In this document: piece after piece, positions 52,240 to 62,383 of the stretch | Position numbering within the stretch: position 1 is the stretch's first letter | Layout of the letters: each line of letters begins with the position of its first letter | Source: JANQPD01 sp963715655 | Lineage (GTDB): Bacteria; Bacteroidota; Bacteroidia; Flavobacteriales; Schleiferiaceae | Reading direction: 5' to 3' | DNA length: 64,000 bases | NCBI GenBank assembly: GCA_963715655.1 | Contig: OY970262.1 | Location: 3,720,001 to 3,784,000, forward strand | Notes under the pieces: model-generated | What the model was told of the DNA's origin: nothing | Databases searched by the model: none | Seen by the model: the letters and a program-made list of their open reading frames with translations, nothing else | Made by a program: the position numbers and the translations under genes

Positions 52240-55200
52240 TTAAAATGCGTTTAGGTCAACAGGGCGCATGGTACAAAGAAATTTTCTAACCGTTTCACCG
52301 GCTGCACCTGCATCTACATGTATAATGTACACACCACTAGAAATTGGCACATTATAATCATTCTTCATATTCCACTCAACAAACGTTAGTGAATTATCCT
52401 TGCTAATGTTTCGTACCAAAGTACCATTAGTCATGTAAATATTAATATCACATCTTGGAGGTAAATTAGTAATCTTCACAATGTTATCTAACTGCCCATC
52501 CTCATACAGTGATCCTCCATAATATGGATTTGGTACTAAATTAACTAAATCCAAAGCAGATTTAGCCGCTTCTAAATCTTGTAATTTAGAGGCTCTGCCT
52601 TCCGTATTAAATAAATATTGCGGATAACCATCGTTAGGATTATTTGACCCTCCTACACGCTGATAGGGCTTATCTACCCGTAAGGAAACCGTTGCTTTAG
52701 TTGGTATTTCATTGTACGTGGTAAACGGAAATCTTGGATCTACTAAAGGTATGGATGCCCAATGCATAGCGTTGAAAACATTTCGCTGTTTTAAAACAGA
52801 GCCTAAATCTGAAACTCTACTGTATAATGGCCAATCCGTAATGTTATCAGATGTGTATGTTAAATCAATTTTACTTCCACTTATTACTGTACTGTCTCCA
52901 AATACATAAATAACGTGCATTCCGCCTAAAACAAAATTGCCAAATTGTCTTCTAACCACGCTTGAAGGATTCCATAGCATATCGGCTCCGTTTTCACTTT
53001 TTAGAAAAGAATGTTCACCAAAGGCAATGCATAACCTTCTACCTGTTTCTACATTTATAGCGTACCCTGGAAAATAAGACCATCCATAAGAATTTGGATC
53101 ATTCAAATCAACCGGTTGACCGCTTGCCACCAATTGCCCGTTAGTTCCTTTGTTCATAGTTGGCGAACGTCTTAAGGTAAATTTAGGTGCTTCACCTACA
53201 TTATTTATTGGTATATCGCCAAGTTCAAAAACTGGTACTCTCGTCCACTGTGAAGGGTCTGAAGTGATAACAACATCCACATTTGCTAAATCAGGAATGT
53301 TACTTACCACACCTTTAGGACGAATTCCGAAACCCTCTGTATTATTAGCTGTGCTAAACTCTACATCAGAGCCATAATAAACGGGAGCCCAAGTTCCACC
53401 TAATATGCTCTCAAAAAAGCTCTTGTTATCTCCAGGAAAATCGGTGTAATACTGACCAATACCTTCGTCCACATCATTAGTACCGCTTAAAATCCAGTTT
53501 GTAGGTTGATTATTATCGTCATCACTTACACCAGATAACCATGTTTTGCTTCTATCAGCATAGCTAATTTCTCCGCCAATTATACCATTCTCTCTTACTC
53601 CAAGAGTATCATTACCCGGGCGTACTTGATTGGTAAAAGAAACGGATATACCCAACTCTGGAATAATTTCTTCTCCTAAAAAGCTAATTGGGTTTTTAGA
53701 TGTATATGAAAAATTACTGGATGCATCTGTTACAACATACATTGCGCTTGACGCTGCGCTACCTTGAAAGGTTAAGGTGTAGGTACCCGCCACCACATTA
53801 TATGGATTTACAACTTTTACTTCAAAAGGACCTGCTCCCAATTGATACGTAACCTCATCTACTTGCTTGCTAGCCACTATGTTATTTGCAGCTTGCTGAG
53901 TTACCCGTAAAAAGTTTCCACCGTTACCAGCACCGGCCACTCTAGTTATCTCAATAGGATCCCCGTAAGTAGAATTAAGCACCGTACCGTTATTACGCGG
54001 AGCCGTTTTACTAGGAATAGCTTGATAAGGCTTTTGATCATTTCCTAACTTTCTACCGGCTAGGTAGGGTGTTTTTTGCGCATTTGCATCATCACTCATT
54101 GAGCGAGGATCAAAATCGATATAATTGTTTTGTGAATAAGCAATTATATAATAATAATATTCTCTATCATTTACCAAACGTTTGTTACCCGTGGCAAATT
54201 GATCTTCTGTAAAAGAATAGCTCAAACGAATTCCTTCATTATTTGCAGTAAGCGTTTTATCTTCTGGTACTAATGGAGCATCATTTAAAGAAGGGTCTGT
54301 AACGTAATTCACTAATTGAGTAACGCCATTTTTCAAATCACTTTGTGCTACTAATCTTGATTGAGCAGGATTATACAAATCCTCCACACTTACGTCTGGC
54401 CCGGAAACTTGAAAGATTTGAAAACCTTCAAACTTATAATCAAAATAACCCGCTCTTTTAGCACTATCTACTTGAGCACCATTCCAATCAAGTTGTTTTG
54501 GAATTAACGGATCCTTTTGAGAATAGCCAATTGTTTTACTTGTAAACGCAGATTCCGGCTTGAAATTAATCACAATCTCACGGTCTAGTTCCACGATTTC
54601 AATTTCAGGAGAAGCAGGACCATCTAAAATTTGAAAACAGTTATCAAAAAGTTGTTGCGCTTTATCATCACCAATGATTACGTCATTTACGGAAGCAAAT
54701 AAATCTTGGCTAGCAAAATTTCTGGCCCAAACAACACCCGTAGTAATAAAATTAAGTGCACCAGGAGCTAATGAAAATGGACCAGCGGTGTGTAAACCAC
54801 GTTTATCTTTACCATTACCCGGAGACTCCCACCAACCGCCATTGGCTGCAGGTATTGTTGGATCATTAAAACCTGTTGTATCAAAAGATTCTCCCGGGTA
54901 AGCAAAAAAGGTCTTTTCACCAGTTCCATCAGGAGTAAATCCATCACCGTTATTTAAATCACCTTTACCTGATGGATTTTCAATAACTAAGTCGTTACCA
55001 TTTTTCCACTTACTCTGCAAATAATTATAAAATTCCTGTGCATTATTTGGATCAGTGGTATTTGGGTTCGGACTACCAACACCGCCATTATTAAAGTACA
55101 TAAAACCACTCATGATAATACGTTCGTTAATACCTAAAGCGGGGTTTTCAGCCACACAATTACCTAAGGTATCTCTAACACCATCTCTACAACCATCCCT

Positions 55201-56292
55201 ATCATTATCTAATCCGTCAAAATAATCAGCAAACGGCCCTTGAAAAAAGTCAAAACCGATAGCCGGTGGATTTAAACCGTATCCTCTCGGACCTTGATCA
55301 TCTGCGTCAGCATTATAGCAATAGCCTAAACCTCTAGGAATATCACAACCAATAATATCATCTTCTGCAAAACCTAAATCCGGATCAAACCAAGTACCAA
55401 AATAAGTATCTGCTAACCTAAACGTTGACTTATTGATAATACGGTAGTTGTTAAACGTCATATTATTAATCTCATCATTAGACGTAAAGGCAAACGATTG
55501 CGCACGAACCTCAAAACCTAAGGCACCTGCTTGGGTTTCCGTGTGTATGTTTCCTTTATCATTATACACCCACCAAATAGTTTGATCACCATATAATAAA
55601 TCCGTTTCTTTTAATCTACAATCAAACGTTCTGTTTATATCATACGCGGGGTAATCCCATTCTACATCATATAAACCCGGAGTTCCTTGATTTGGATTAT
55701 CAATGTAAGGAGCTAGCTTGTTAGCCAATTGACCATTAATACCATTACCCGGCCAGCTAGTGATTGAACTTGGTGCTTGATATCCCGGAAATCGAAGGCC
55801 GGCATCACAATTTGGATCTTCCTTACAGGCAATCCAAGCAGCGTGGGTTTCTACATCTTCACGCAAAATAAGCCATTGTCGATCATACTGACGACAAGTT
55901 TCTTGTGTAATTGAGGCTGTATTATCATCGGTTAGCGGCCCTGTCCAAAAATCTACACCTCTTGAACGATACGTCATCGCTGCAAGTTTTAATTGGTTTG
56001 CTTCATCAATACCTCCTAACCAAAGTGCACCTGCAAACATGGAGTGGCGCTCACTATTTTTTGGTACTTCATACCGAGGAGCACTAACTAAATCCCACCA
56101 CATATCACCTCCTGAAAGGATAAGCGCACGTACGTTATTAATGTTAAGATCTGTTTGAGCTGTTGCAGGAGCACAGCCCCCGGCCAATGCCTTCATGGTG
56201 CCTTTTCTTACCTGCGTTGGTCCTTGTTTTGCTTCTACTAAAAAGCTGAAGCATATTGCTAAAACCAGCAATAAATAGTTATATGTTTTCAT
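52240..56292 (-). CDS. Giant secreted protein (1350 aa) with T9SS-type C-terminus
   Basis: 1350 aa, start M-K-T-Y-N-Y-L-L, with a signal peptide ending near V-E-A-K. The long middle is beta-rich and Asp/Asn/Gly-rich, with segments like F-D-G-L-D-N-D-R-D-G-C-R-D that could bind calcium. No enzymatic motif seen. The last ~90 residues (V-N-L-V-P-N-P-Y-Y-G to G-E-T-V-R-K-F-L-C-T) look like a T9SS type A sorting domain with an unusual Cys tail. It sits 11 bp after the TonB receptor gene and 20 bp before the PorV-like gene. Possibly a surface binding protein for the substrate the receptor imports. Confidence 0.85.
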   Translation of the reverse strand: MKTYNYLLLVLAICFSFLVEAKQGPTQVRKGTMKALAGGCAPATAQTDLNINNVRALILSGGDMWWDLVSAPRYEVPKNSERHSMFAGALWLGGIDEANQLKLAAMTYRSRGVDFWTGPLTDDNTASITQETCRQYDRQWLILREDVETHAAWIACKEDPNCDAGLRFPGYQAPSSITSWPGNGINGQLANKLAPYIDNPNQGTPGLYDVEWDYPAYDINRTFDCRLKETDLLYGDQTIWWVYNDKGNIHTETQAGALGFEVRAQSFAFTSNDEINNMTFNNYRIINKSTFRLADTYFGTWFDPDLGFAEDDIIGCDIPRGLGYCYNADADDQGPRGYGLNPPAIGFDFFQGPFADYFDGLDNDRDGCRDGVRDTLGNCVAENPALGINERIIMSGFMYFNNGGVGSPNPNTTDPNNAQEFYNYLQSKWKNGNDLVIENPSGKGDLNNGDGFTPDGTGEKTFFAYPGESFDTTGFNDPTIPAANGGWWESPGNGKDKRGLHTAGPFSLAPGALNFITTGVVWARNFASQDLFASVNDVIIGDDKAQQLFDNCFQILDGPASPEIEIVELDREIVINFKPESAFTSKTIGYSQKDPLIPKQLDWNGAQVDSAKRAGYFDYKFEGFQIFQVSGPDVSVEDLYNPAQSRLVAQSDLKNGVTQLVNYVTDPSLNDAPLVPEDKTLTANNEGIRLSYSFTEDQFATGNKRLVNDREYYYYIIAYSQNNYIDFDPRSMSDDANAQKTPYLAGRKLGNDQKPYQAIPSKTAPRNNGTVLNSTYGDPIEITRVAGAGNGGNFLRVTQQAANNIVASKQVDEVTYQLGAGPFEVKVVNPYNVVAGTYTLTFQGSAASSAMYVVTDASSNFSYTSKNPISFLGEEIIPELGISVSFTNQVRPGNDTLGVRENGIIGGEISYADRSKTWLSGVSDDDNNQPTNWILSGTNDVDEGIGQYYTDFPGDNKSFFESILGGTWAPVYYGSDVEFSTANNTEGFGIRPKGVVSNIPDLANVDVVITSDPSQWTRVPVFELGDIPINNVGEAPKFTLRRSPTMNKGTNGQLVASGQPVDLNDPNSYGWSYFPGYAINVETGRRLCIAFGEHSFLKSENGADMLWNPSSVVRRQFGNFVLGGMHVIYVFGDSTVISGSKIDLTYTSDNITDWPLYSRVSDLGSVLKQRNVFNAMHWASIPLVDPRFPFTTYNEIPTKATVSLRVDKPYQRVGGSNNPNDGYPQYLFNTEGRASKLQDLEAAKSALDLVNLVPNPYYGGSLYEDGQLDNIVKITNLPPRCDINIYMTNGTLVRNISKDNSLTFVEWNMKNDYNVPISSGVYIIHVDAGAAGETVRKFLCTMRPVDLNAF

Positions 56293-56303
56293 GGAAATAG
56301 GGA

Positions 56304-59300
56304 TTAAAAGTTATATGAAACACCTAAACGTATGGTTCTTGGTGCTGAAAAATTAAACGGGCTGTTTACCCTTCTGTTGTATAAATCTACAAACGCTTGT
56401 GTGCTTACTTGCTCTCTAATAGTAGTTTCTGCTAACTGAGAAGTTAAGAAACCATCATCATCCGCGCTTCCTGTAAAGGCATATACGCCTACCGTGTTTA
56501 TAGTATTTAATAAGTTAAATATTTGGAAGTAAACATCTAAAGAATTCTTGTTTTTAAACTTAAACACTTTATTTACTCGCATATCAAAACGCAATTGCCA
56601 AGGTAATCTTGCGCCATTAATTTGGCCATCAATTGGAGAGCTGCTAGCATTTGATGTAACTGCAAAAGGCAAACTCCTGCGTGTATAAGGACTACCAGAA
56701 ACCGCATTAGCTGTTAAGTTTACTCCAAAATTTTCTAAAATTTTACGCGCCTTAGCCGGCCCTGTGTAATTTAGTTTATCAGAAAAACGATAATCAAAAC
56801 GCACTAAAAACTGATGTCTGTTGTCATAACTTAAAGGCAAAATGTAACGTAAGTTTGGTTGCCCTGAGTTAGCCAAGTTAGCACCTGACGTAGGCCCTGA
56901 ACCCGTACCATTTGCAAATTGCAATGTGTAGTTAGCATTAATGGTTACATTGCCTGTTCTGCGCAAATCATACTCCAGTGTAAAACCTTGCACCGTTCCA
57001 TAATCTTGGTTGCCATAAGCAGTATATGGTAATGGGTAGGCTTGAGAAAATAATTGTACTTGAGTAAGATCTCTCAACTCACGATAAAAAGCACTAATCT
57101 TTAAAGCACTTTTATCCGTTAAAGCCTGCTTAAATCCAATTTCATACTCAGTAGTAGTTTGTGGTTTCAAGTTTGGGTTATTTAAGATACCACCACTATT
57201 GTTTAACGATAAATCATAATATTGAAATGGATCTAAACGCGCTAAGTTTGTAGTAGGGCGCTGTGCCAATTTATCAAAATGCGCAATAAAAATAGCTCCG
57301 TCTTTAATAGGGAAAGTAAAAGAAATTCTAGGCATTACAACTACTTGTGGGTCATAATCTCTAAACGAGTTTGACGTAAGCTGAACAACCGTTTCATTGG
57401 GATTATCAGGATCAGATCCAGGAGCTTCTAACAAAAATGGTTTAGCTTGACCACCACCTGCGTTTGCAATGGCAACCGGATTAGGAATCGGATCACCCGC
57501 AGCATTATACCACTGATCACCATCACGATAACCAACAATTTTTGTATTGGATCCATCACCAGACTCACCGTATTCAAAATTATCCACATACACTACAAAA
57601 TCCCGACCAATAGAACTAGGTATTTCAGCGGCACTTAATGGGCTAGAGGGTAAATCTCCAACCGTATATGCCGGTGGAAGCACGTAAGGATCTTTCAAAA
57701 CGCTTTGGTTCAGGTCAAATCTATCTACGCGAATACCTGCGTTAAACGTTAAATCTCTATACTCAAATTGATCTTGAATGTATCCTGCAATATAAATTGG
57801 TTGGAATGCTCCTACGGCAAATGATTGATTACCATTATCATCTAAAGCAAAGAAATCACTTATTGACGGTTGACCATCAAGCACATTACCATTTTTATCA
57901 TACCCATAATATTTTACGATAGGTGTACTACCTACGTTGTATAACTCACCGGCTGTAAATTGCTCTAAACTAAAAGTACTAGGATCTAAACCATCAATGT
58001 TTACAAGCGCATTGCCCGGTACTCCTAATTGATTCTTAAGATTAGTTGCAAATCCGTTTGATCCTGCATCTGGATTTAAGAAGTTATAGTTAATGGTATC
58101 TTGATACACCCCGTTTTCATCGGTAACGAAAATCGGATTTGTTAAATCTAATTGACTTAAAGTAGGATCTGTTAAACTGCGCATTTGTGTCCAAAGTTGA
58201 TTGGTGTTAATACCCCATGCACGGTCAGAACGCTGCTCATACTCAAAACCAACAATTAACGAGTGGTTCTTAATATCAAATGATGTAGAAGCCGTTACTC
58301 TAAATTGACTATTTTGTACTTTATAATAGTTGGCTGTTAAGCTGTTATTAAAAATTCTATCACTTTGCGAAGCTCCTGCATTACCCCAGATACCGTAAAC
58401 GTTTGATGGATTACGACCATTAATTGGTACACCTGCACCTAAAATTTGGTTTTTAGTTGACGCTTGTAAGCTTGGATTATCTTGAATTAATTCAAAATAT
58501 TGTCTTGGATAATTTTCTAATACTTGGTTATATCCGCCTTCTGTAAAGTTGGTAACTGTTTCTCCTACTCCAACAAAACGGTATCCTTCAACACCGGTGG
58601 AAGCATCTCTACCAAAAACATAGCCAGGCACAAAGTCAACATCAAATTTTCCTAAGTAACCATATTCAAAATAATTAGTACCAAAGCGCTCATCAAATAC
58701 TTCATTACTATTACGAGTATAATCTACTTGCACAGTATAGTATGCATTTTTTATTAAAGACGTTTTAGCCTCCTCAGCAGTAGTAGTAAATCTTTGTTGA
58801 AATCTAGCAAAAGCACTCCAGTCTAAACCTTCGGTTTGCAAGTTGTTATCATAGTTGAAAATATGATCAATATAGCTTGGGCTTTTGTCATAATCGTATG
58901 TAAAACGACCACCTACGCTAAAGGTGGTAGTTTCTGATGTCCTAATTTGGATATTTCCGTTAAAGCGTATTTCATTCTCTAGTGCATTTCTTCTGGTTTT
59001 TGTATCGGTAAGGTCATCTTCTGTTACAAATAAAGACTTACTGTTTACTGAATTACCGGAAGGATCTACCACTAATGGATTTTCTCTAATGTCATTTAAA
59101 ACATTTTCGTCAAGCTCTATATACGGAACCGCTCTTGGAGAAGGCTCTTTTTGAAGACGGAACTCAGCCGCAGCTAAAAAACCAATAATGGTTTTATTAC
59201 CCTTTTTATAGAGTGGCCCGCCAAGTGTGGTAGCCAAAAGGTTATAGTTATACGCATCAAAAGGAACGGAGGTTAAATATTCCACGTTGCCGAAAAAAGT

Positions 59301-59981
59301 TCCTTGTGGACCTTTAGTAGTAGTGTTAATAACACCGCCAATAGCATCTCCATATTGTGCAGGCAAACCACCGGTAATAACTTCCGTTTGTGCAATAGCT
59401 GCTTGCGGAACGTTGGTACCACCACGCACCTTCACACCATCTATAAAATAAACGGTGCCCTCATCACGAGCTCCTCTAATACTGGTATTACCATTGGCAT
59501 CCACGTTAACCCCAGCAGATTGAGCAGCTACGGCTGCAACATCACGCACTGCCATATTCTGAATATCTTCTGAAGTAACAACCGAAGTTGTTCTTGTTTC
59601 AATAAGCGGTCGCGTATATTCAATAACCACTTCTTGTAAAGTAGAAGTCTCTTCTACTAAATCAAAATTAAGTTTTGTAGAACCGTTTGGTGAAATAGTT
59701 ACACCTGTTCTTACCGCTTTGGCAAAACCTATTGAGGTTACTTCCACTCTCCAAGTTCCTGTTGGAACGGGGTTAATGTTGAAGTTTCCATCAAAATCAG
59801 TAACACCTCCTGCGATTTGACCTCCGGCATCATCTAACACTAAAATGTTAGCGCCAATTGCTGGCAAACCTGAACCTTTTTCTGTAACCGTGCCTCGTAA
59901 AGAACCGGGCCTGGTTTGCGCGTAAGTACAGATTGTTGAAAATGAAATTAGTAGCGCGAGTAGCTTCTTTCCCATATGCAT
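56304..59981 (-). CDS. TonB-dependent outer-membrane receptor
   Basis: 1225 aa from ATG at 59981 (a second ATG two codons on is equally possible). Signal peptide ends at T-Y-A-Q. A CarboxypepD-regulatory-like domain follows (G-S-L-R-G-T-V-T-E-K-G-S-G-L-P to V-T-S-I-G-F), then a TonB-box-like stretch (L-Q-E-V-V-I), the plug with S-I-R-G-A-R-D-E-G-T-V-Y-F-I-D-G-V and G-G-L-P-A-Q-Y-G-D-A-I-G-G-V-I-N, and a long 22-stranded-type barrel ending R-L-G-V-S-Y-N-F. Long for the family but normal for the SusC-like branch. Substrate unknown; no SusD is adjacent, the 1350-aa protein takes its place. Confidence 0.93.
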   Translation of the reverse strand: MHMGKKLLALLISFSTICTYAQTRPGSLRGTVTEKGSGLPAIGANILVLDDAGGQIAGGVTDFDGNFNINPVPTGTWRVEVTSIGFAKAVRTGVTISPNGSTKLNFDLVEETSTLQEVVIEYTRPLIETRTTSVVTSEDIQNMAVRDVAAVAAQSAGVNVDANGNTSIRGARDEGTVYFIDGVKVRGGTNVPQAAIAQTEVITGGLPAQYGDAIGGVINTTTKGPQGTFFGNVEYLTSVPFDAYNYNLLATTLGGPLYKKGNKTIIGFLAAAEFRLQKEPSPRAVPYIELDENVLNDIRENPLVVDPSGNSVNSKSLFVTEDDLTDTKTRRNALENEIRFNGNIQIRTSETTTFSVGGRFTYDYDKSPSYIDHIFNYDNNLQTEGLDWSAFARFQQRFTTTAEEAKTSLIKNAYYTVQVDYTRNSNEVFDERFGTNYFEYGYLGKFDVDFVPGYVFGRDASTGVEGYRFVGVGETVTNFTEGGYNQVLENYPRQYFELIQDNPSLQASTKNQILGAGVPINGRNPSNVYGIWGNAGASQSDRIFNNSLTANYYKVQNSQFRVTASTSFDIKNHSLIVGFEYEQRSDRAWGINTNQLWTQMRSLTDPTLSQLDLTNPIFVTDENGVYQDTINYNFLNPDAGSNGFATNLKNQLGVPGNALVNIDGLDPSTFSLEQFTAGELYNVGSTPIVKYYGYDKNGNVLDGQPSISDFFALDDNGNQSFAVGAFQPIYIAGYIQDQFEYRDLTFNAGIRVDRFDLNQSVLKDPYVLPPAYTVGDLPSSPLSAAEIPSSIGRDFVVYVDNFEYGESGDGSNTKIVGYRDGDQWYNAAGDPIPNPVAIANAGGGQAKPFLLEAPGSDPDNPNETVVQLTSNSFRDYDPQVVVMPRISFTFPIKDGAIFIAHFDKLAQRPTTNLARLDPFQYYDLSLNNSGGILNNPNLKPQTTTEYEIGFKQALTDKSALKISAFYRELRDLTQVQLFSQAYPLPYTAYGNQDYGTVQGFTLEYDLRRTGNVTINANYTLQFANGTGSGPTSGANLANSGQPNLRYILPLSYDNRHQFLVRFDYRFSDKLNYTGPAKARKILENFGVNLTANAVSGSPYTRRSLPFAVTSNASSSPIDGQINGARLPWQLRFDMRVNKVFKFKNKNSLDVYFQIFNLLNTINTVGVYAFTGSADDDGFLTSQLAETTIREQVSTQAFVDLYNRRVNSPFNFSAPRTIRLGVSYNF

Positions 59982-60025
59982 AAAAATGGTTTCGATTATT
60001 CCTCTTTTGAATAGTAAGAGGGCCG

Positions 60026-60058
60026 TAAATATAACATAAAAACTTTCTACCTAACAAA
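60026..60058 (-). promoter_or_regulatory. Promoter for the TonB receptor/T9SS/PorV operon
   Basis: On the minus strand TTTG (60055-60058), 21 bp, TATATTTA (60026-60033), a near-perfect Bacteroidota promoter about 45 bp upstream of the receptor ATG. The rest of 59982-60216 holds nothing else clear. Confidence 0.7.
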
Positions 60059-60216
60059 GCCCAACGTACAGTATTTGAAGTACTTTAACAATAAACCTTT
60101 GATAGTGAACTCTTTTTATTAAGATTTCGTTAAGATTTTTTTTAACTAATCATTAATAAATACCAATTTAATGCGTTTTACCACCTTATTTTGGAGTGCC
60201 TAAAAAGCTACACTTT

Positions 60217-60645
60217 ATGCGATTGCTTTCATATTTGACCTTATTCTTAACCATGGTTGCCTGTGGTTGTAAAAAAACTCAGGTAAATAATTTTCCTAAT
60301 GTACCGGTTGAGCAATATGTGTATCTCAATAATCCATCTAATCAGGCTTTATTAAACCCGGGAGGCTGGGTGTATTTTACGGGCGGCTACCGAGGATTAA
60401 TTATATACAGACGGTATTTTAATAATACTGCCAATGATTTTGCGGTGTATGATAGAGCTTGCCCCGAACATTTTGAACAGGGCTGTAGCATTTTAGAAGT
60501 AGGTAGTGATGATATTTCAGCAAAATGCAGTTGCCAGCAGGATGAGTATATTTTGTTTGACGGATCTCCTAGTAAGGATGCCAACCGCAGTTTATTTCCA
60601 TATCGCGTACTTTTTGATGGTGAGGTACTCATCATCTCCAACTAA
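60217..60645 (+). CDS. Rieske-like lipoprotein with non-canonical Cys/His set
   Basis: 142 aa from ATG at 60217; a GTG seven codons upstream is also in frame. The lipoprotein signal ends M-V-A-C with Cys17. The fold pattern is that of small Bacteroidota Rieske-like lipoproteins: F-A-V-Y-D-R-A-C-P-E-H, later A-K-C-S-C-Q-Q-D-E-Y-I-L-F-D-G-S-P and the Y-R-V-L-F-D-G-E-V-L-I strand. A classic Rieske centre needs C-x-H and C-x-x-H; here the first pair is C-x-x-H and the second C-x-C, so a true [2Fe-2S] cluster is doubtful. Divergent from the TonB receptor operon. Confidence 0.75.
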   Translation: MRLLSYLTLFLTMVACGCKKTQVNNFPNVPVEQYVYLNNPSNQALLNPGGWVYFTGGYRGLIIYRRYFNNTANDFAVYDRACPEHFEQGCSILEVGSDDISAKCSCQQDEYILFDGSPSKDANRSLFPYRVLFDGEVLIISN

Positions 60646-60652
60646 TATTACC

Positions 60653-62350
60653 TTACTGAACCACTACTTGGGCACCGCTGCCAATATGCATACGCTGTAT
60701 AGAAAAACCTGCCGGTAGGGTAATTATACTGTTTGGTGCTATATAGGCATCATACGTACCAGTGGAACCACTAGGGCTAAATGGCTTCCAAATATTTTGA
60801 TCGGTAAACAACGCTTTTCTGGCTCCGCTAATCATCAAAGAGTATGGTTGCGCACCATTTACCAATGTTCCTTTATTAATAACCAATAGTTTATACCATC
60901 CTATTGCTATATTTTGCGCCTCAATTTGTTCCACATTATCTACCATATTATCAGCCTTTGTGGCTGCTGCCGATGGGTTACTGCCTGAAAGTACATAGGG
61001 AAAGTGAACAGTACCCGTACTTATATTCGTCAAGCGGATATCAATATCATTGGTGAGCATAGCAGTTGTATTATTTAATATGCTTGGGTTTAACGCAAAA
61101 GGTACGGGCGTTCCGGCAGGGTCTGTATAGCCTAGGGTAACTTTTAAGCCTATACTATCTACGTAAAAATAGTACGTATTAGTATCTCCGCTTATTAAGG
61201 TATCCTCGTAGTGTGGATGTAAAAAATTAATATTAAGCAAGTGCTTTGCCGCAGAGGAAGCATTTACCAAACCCCAACCGTGTTTGTAATCAGGGCCATT
61301 AGTGTTTCCTGCTGCATCAGCCGTATGTATTAATAGTGTTTTTAAGGTGTTTGCTAAAGGCTGTTTGCCATATTTACTTATATACTGCTCGCGCAATAGT
61401 GCTAATAATCCTGCAATAGCAGCTGTGGCTTGAGAAGTTTTTGCACCTCCGGCCACCAAGTCTGGTTTTATACGACCATCATCCGTGGGGCCAAAAGCCG
61501 AACCGGCCTGAACATTTACACTGCTTGAATCTTGCCAACCTTGTGGTAAAATTTGTGCGGCACCTATTAGCAAACCATTTTTATAGGTTGCGCCTTGGGC
61601 TAGGCAATCAAAACCTAAAACGCCACCGTTTGCTTGGCGCGGATGGTTGCTAGAAACCACCTCATAATTACTTGTAGAACCTGCTATGGATTGATAAAGT
61701 TGGTGTTGTGCATTTGTTTGTACTCCCCTACCATTTCCTGCACTTTGTATGGCTAAATAATAAGGTGCAGCAAAAAGTAAGCTGTCAAACCGAGCGTCCC
61801 AAACACCATACCTACCAAAATTATAATCTTCCGTACTATCAATTTCCTGCAAACCATTCCAAAAAATGCCACTTGCGTTTGCACCGGCATCAAAGCCATA
61901 GGCATGGCTAGATATGCGCATACCGGCAACGGAAGCGGCTCTCATATTTAGCCAAAAATTTGCAAGACTATAAGCTTTTATAGAAGCATTGTACGCAATA
62001 CCTTGGGTAGAATCTCCGGTTTGGCCAATCATTATTTGCGCCATTTGGGTAGCATGGCCACTGTTTCCGGTATATGTATTTCCTGTTGTGGTGCGCCCTA
62101 CTAATTGAATATTACTTGTATCAGGAAAACTACCGTTAGTTTCCGCGGCTTCCCATTGATAAATTGTTTCTCCTGCTCCCGTTAAGGTTAATCCAAGGTT
62201 GCCAGCTGGCCAAAGTTGCTGTGCTTGTAAGCTATGGCTTTCTCCTACTCCGGCCGGTAAAGGTATTGGTTGGTTTTCTTGAGCAAGCACGCTTAAAGTG
62301 CTGAGCGCTAAAAAGCTCCATAAATAAAAAGTCCTCATGCTTTTATACAT
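60653..62350 (-). CDS. S8-family (subtilisin-like) peptidase with Asp-to-Glu change
   Basis: 565 aa from ATG at 62350; the ATG at 62338 (M-R-T-F-Y-L-W) gives a more usual signal peptide ending at V-L-A-Q. Subtilase motifs: His99 in S-G-H-A-T-Q-M-A, oxyanion Asn206 in S-A-G-N-G, and Ser306 in K-T-S-Q-A-T-A-A-I-A-G. Where the catalytic Asp is expected (V-W-D-x-G) the protein reads Y-Q-W-E-A-A, that is Glu67, and the G-T-S before Ser is K-T-S. It may be slow or inactive. The last ~90 residues are beta-rich. No T9SS domain is obvious. Confidence 0.85.
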   Translation of the reverse strand: MYKSMRTFYLWSFLALSTLSVLAQENQPIPLPAGVGESHSLQAQQLWPAGNLGLTLTGAGETIYQWEAAETNGSFPDTSNIQLVGRTTTGNTYTGNSGHATQMAQIMIGQTGDSTQGIAYNASIKAYSLANFWLNMRAASVAGMRISSHAYGFDAGANASGIFWNGLQEIDSTEDYNFGRYGVWDARFDSLLFAAPYYLAIQSAGNGRGVQTNAQHQLYQSIAGSTSNYEVVSSNHPRQANGGVLGFDCLAQGATYKNGLLIGAAQILPQGWQDSSSVNVQAGSAFGPTDDGRIKPDLVAGGAKTSQATAAIAGLLALLREQYISKYGKQPLANTLKTLLIHTADAAGNTNGPDYKHGWGLVNASSAAKHLLNINFLHPHYEDTLISGDTNTYYFYVDSIGLKVTLGYTDPAGTPVPFALNPSILNNTTAMLTNDIDIRLTNISTGTVHFPYVLSGSNPSAAATKADNMVDNVEQIEAQNIAIGWYKLLVINKGTLVNGAQPYSLMISGARKALFTDQNIWKPFSPSGSTGTYDAYIAPNSIITLPAGFSIQRMHIGSGAQVVVQ

Positions 62351-62356
62351 GAGGAC
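62331..62356. repeat. 9-bp perfect hairpin over both candidate start codons of the peptidase
   Basis: GTCCTCATG (62331-62339) and CATGAGGAC (62348-62356) with an 8-nt loop. Each arm contains one of the two in-frame ATG codons of the S8 peptidase on the minus strand, so mRNA folding could control initiation. Confidence 0.6.
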
Positions 62357-62383
62357 AAAATTACCATTAAAATGTACTGTTCT

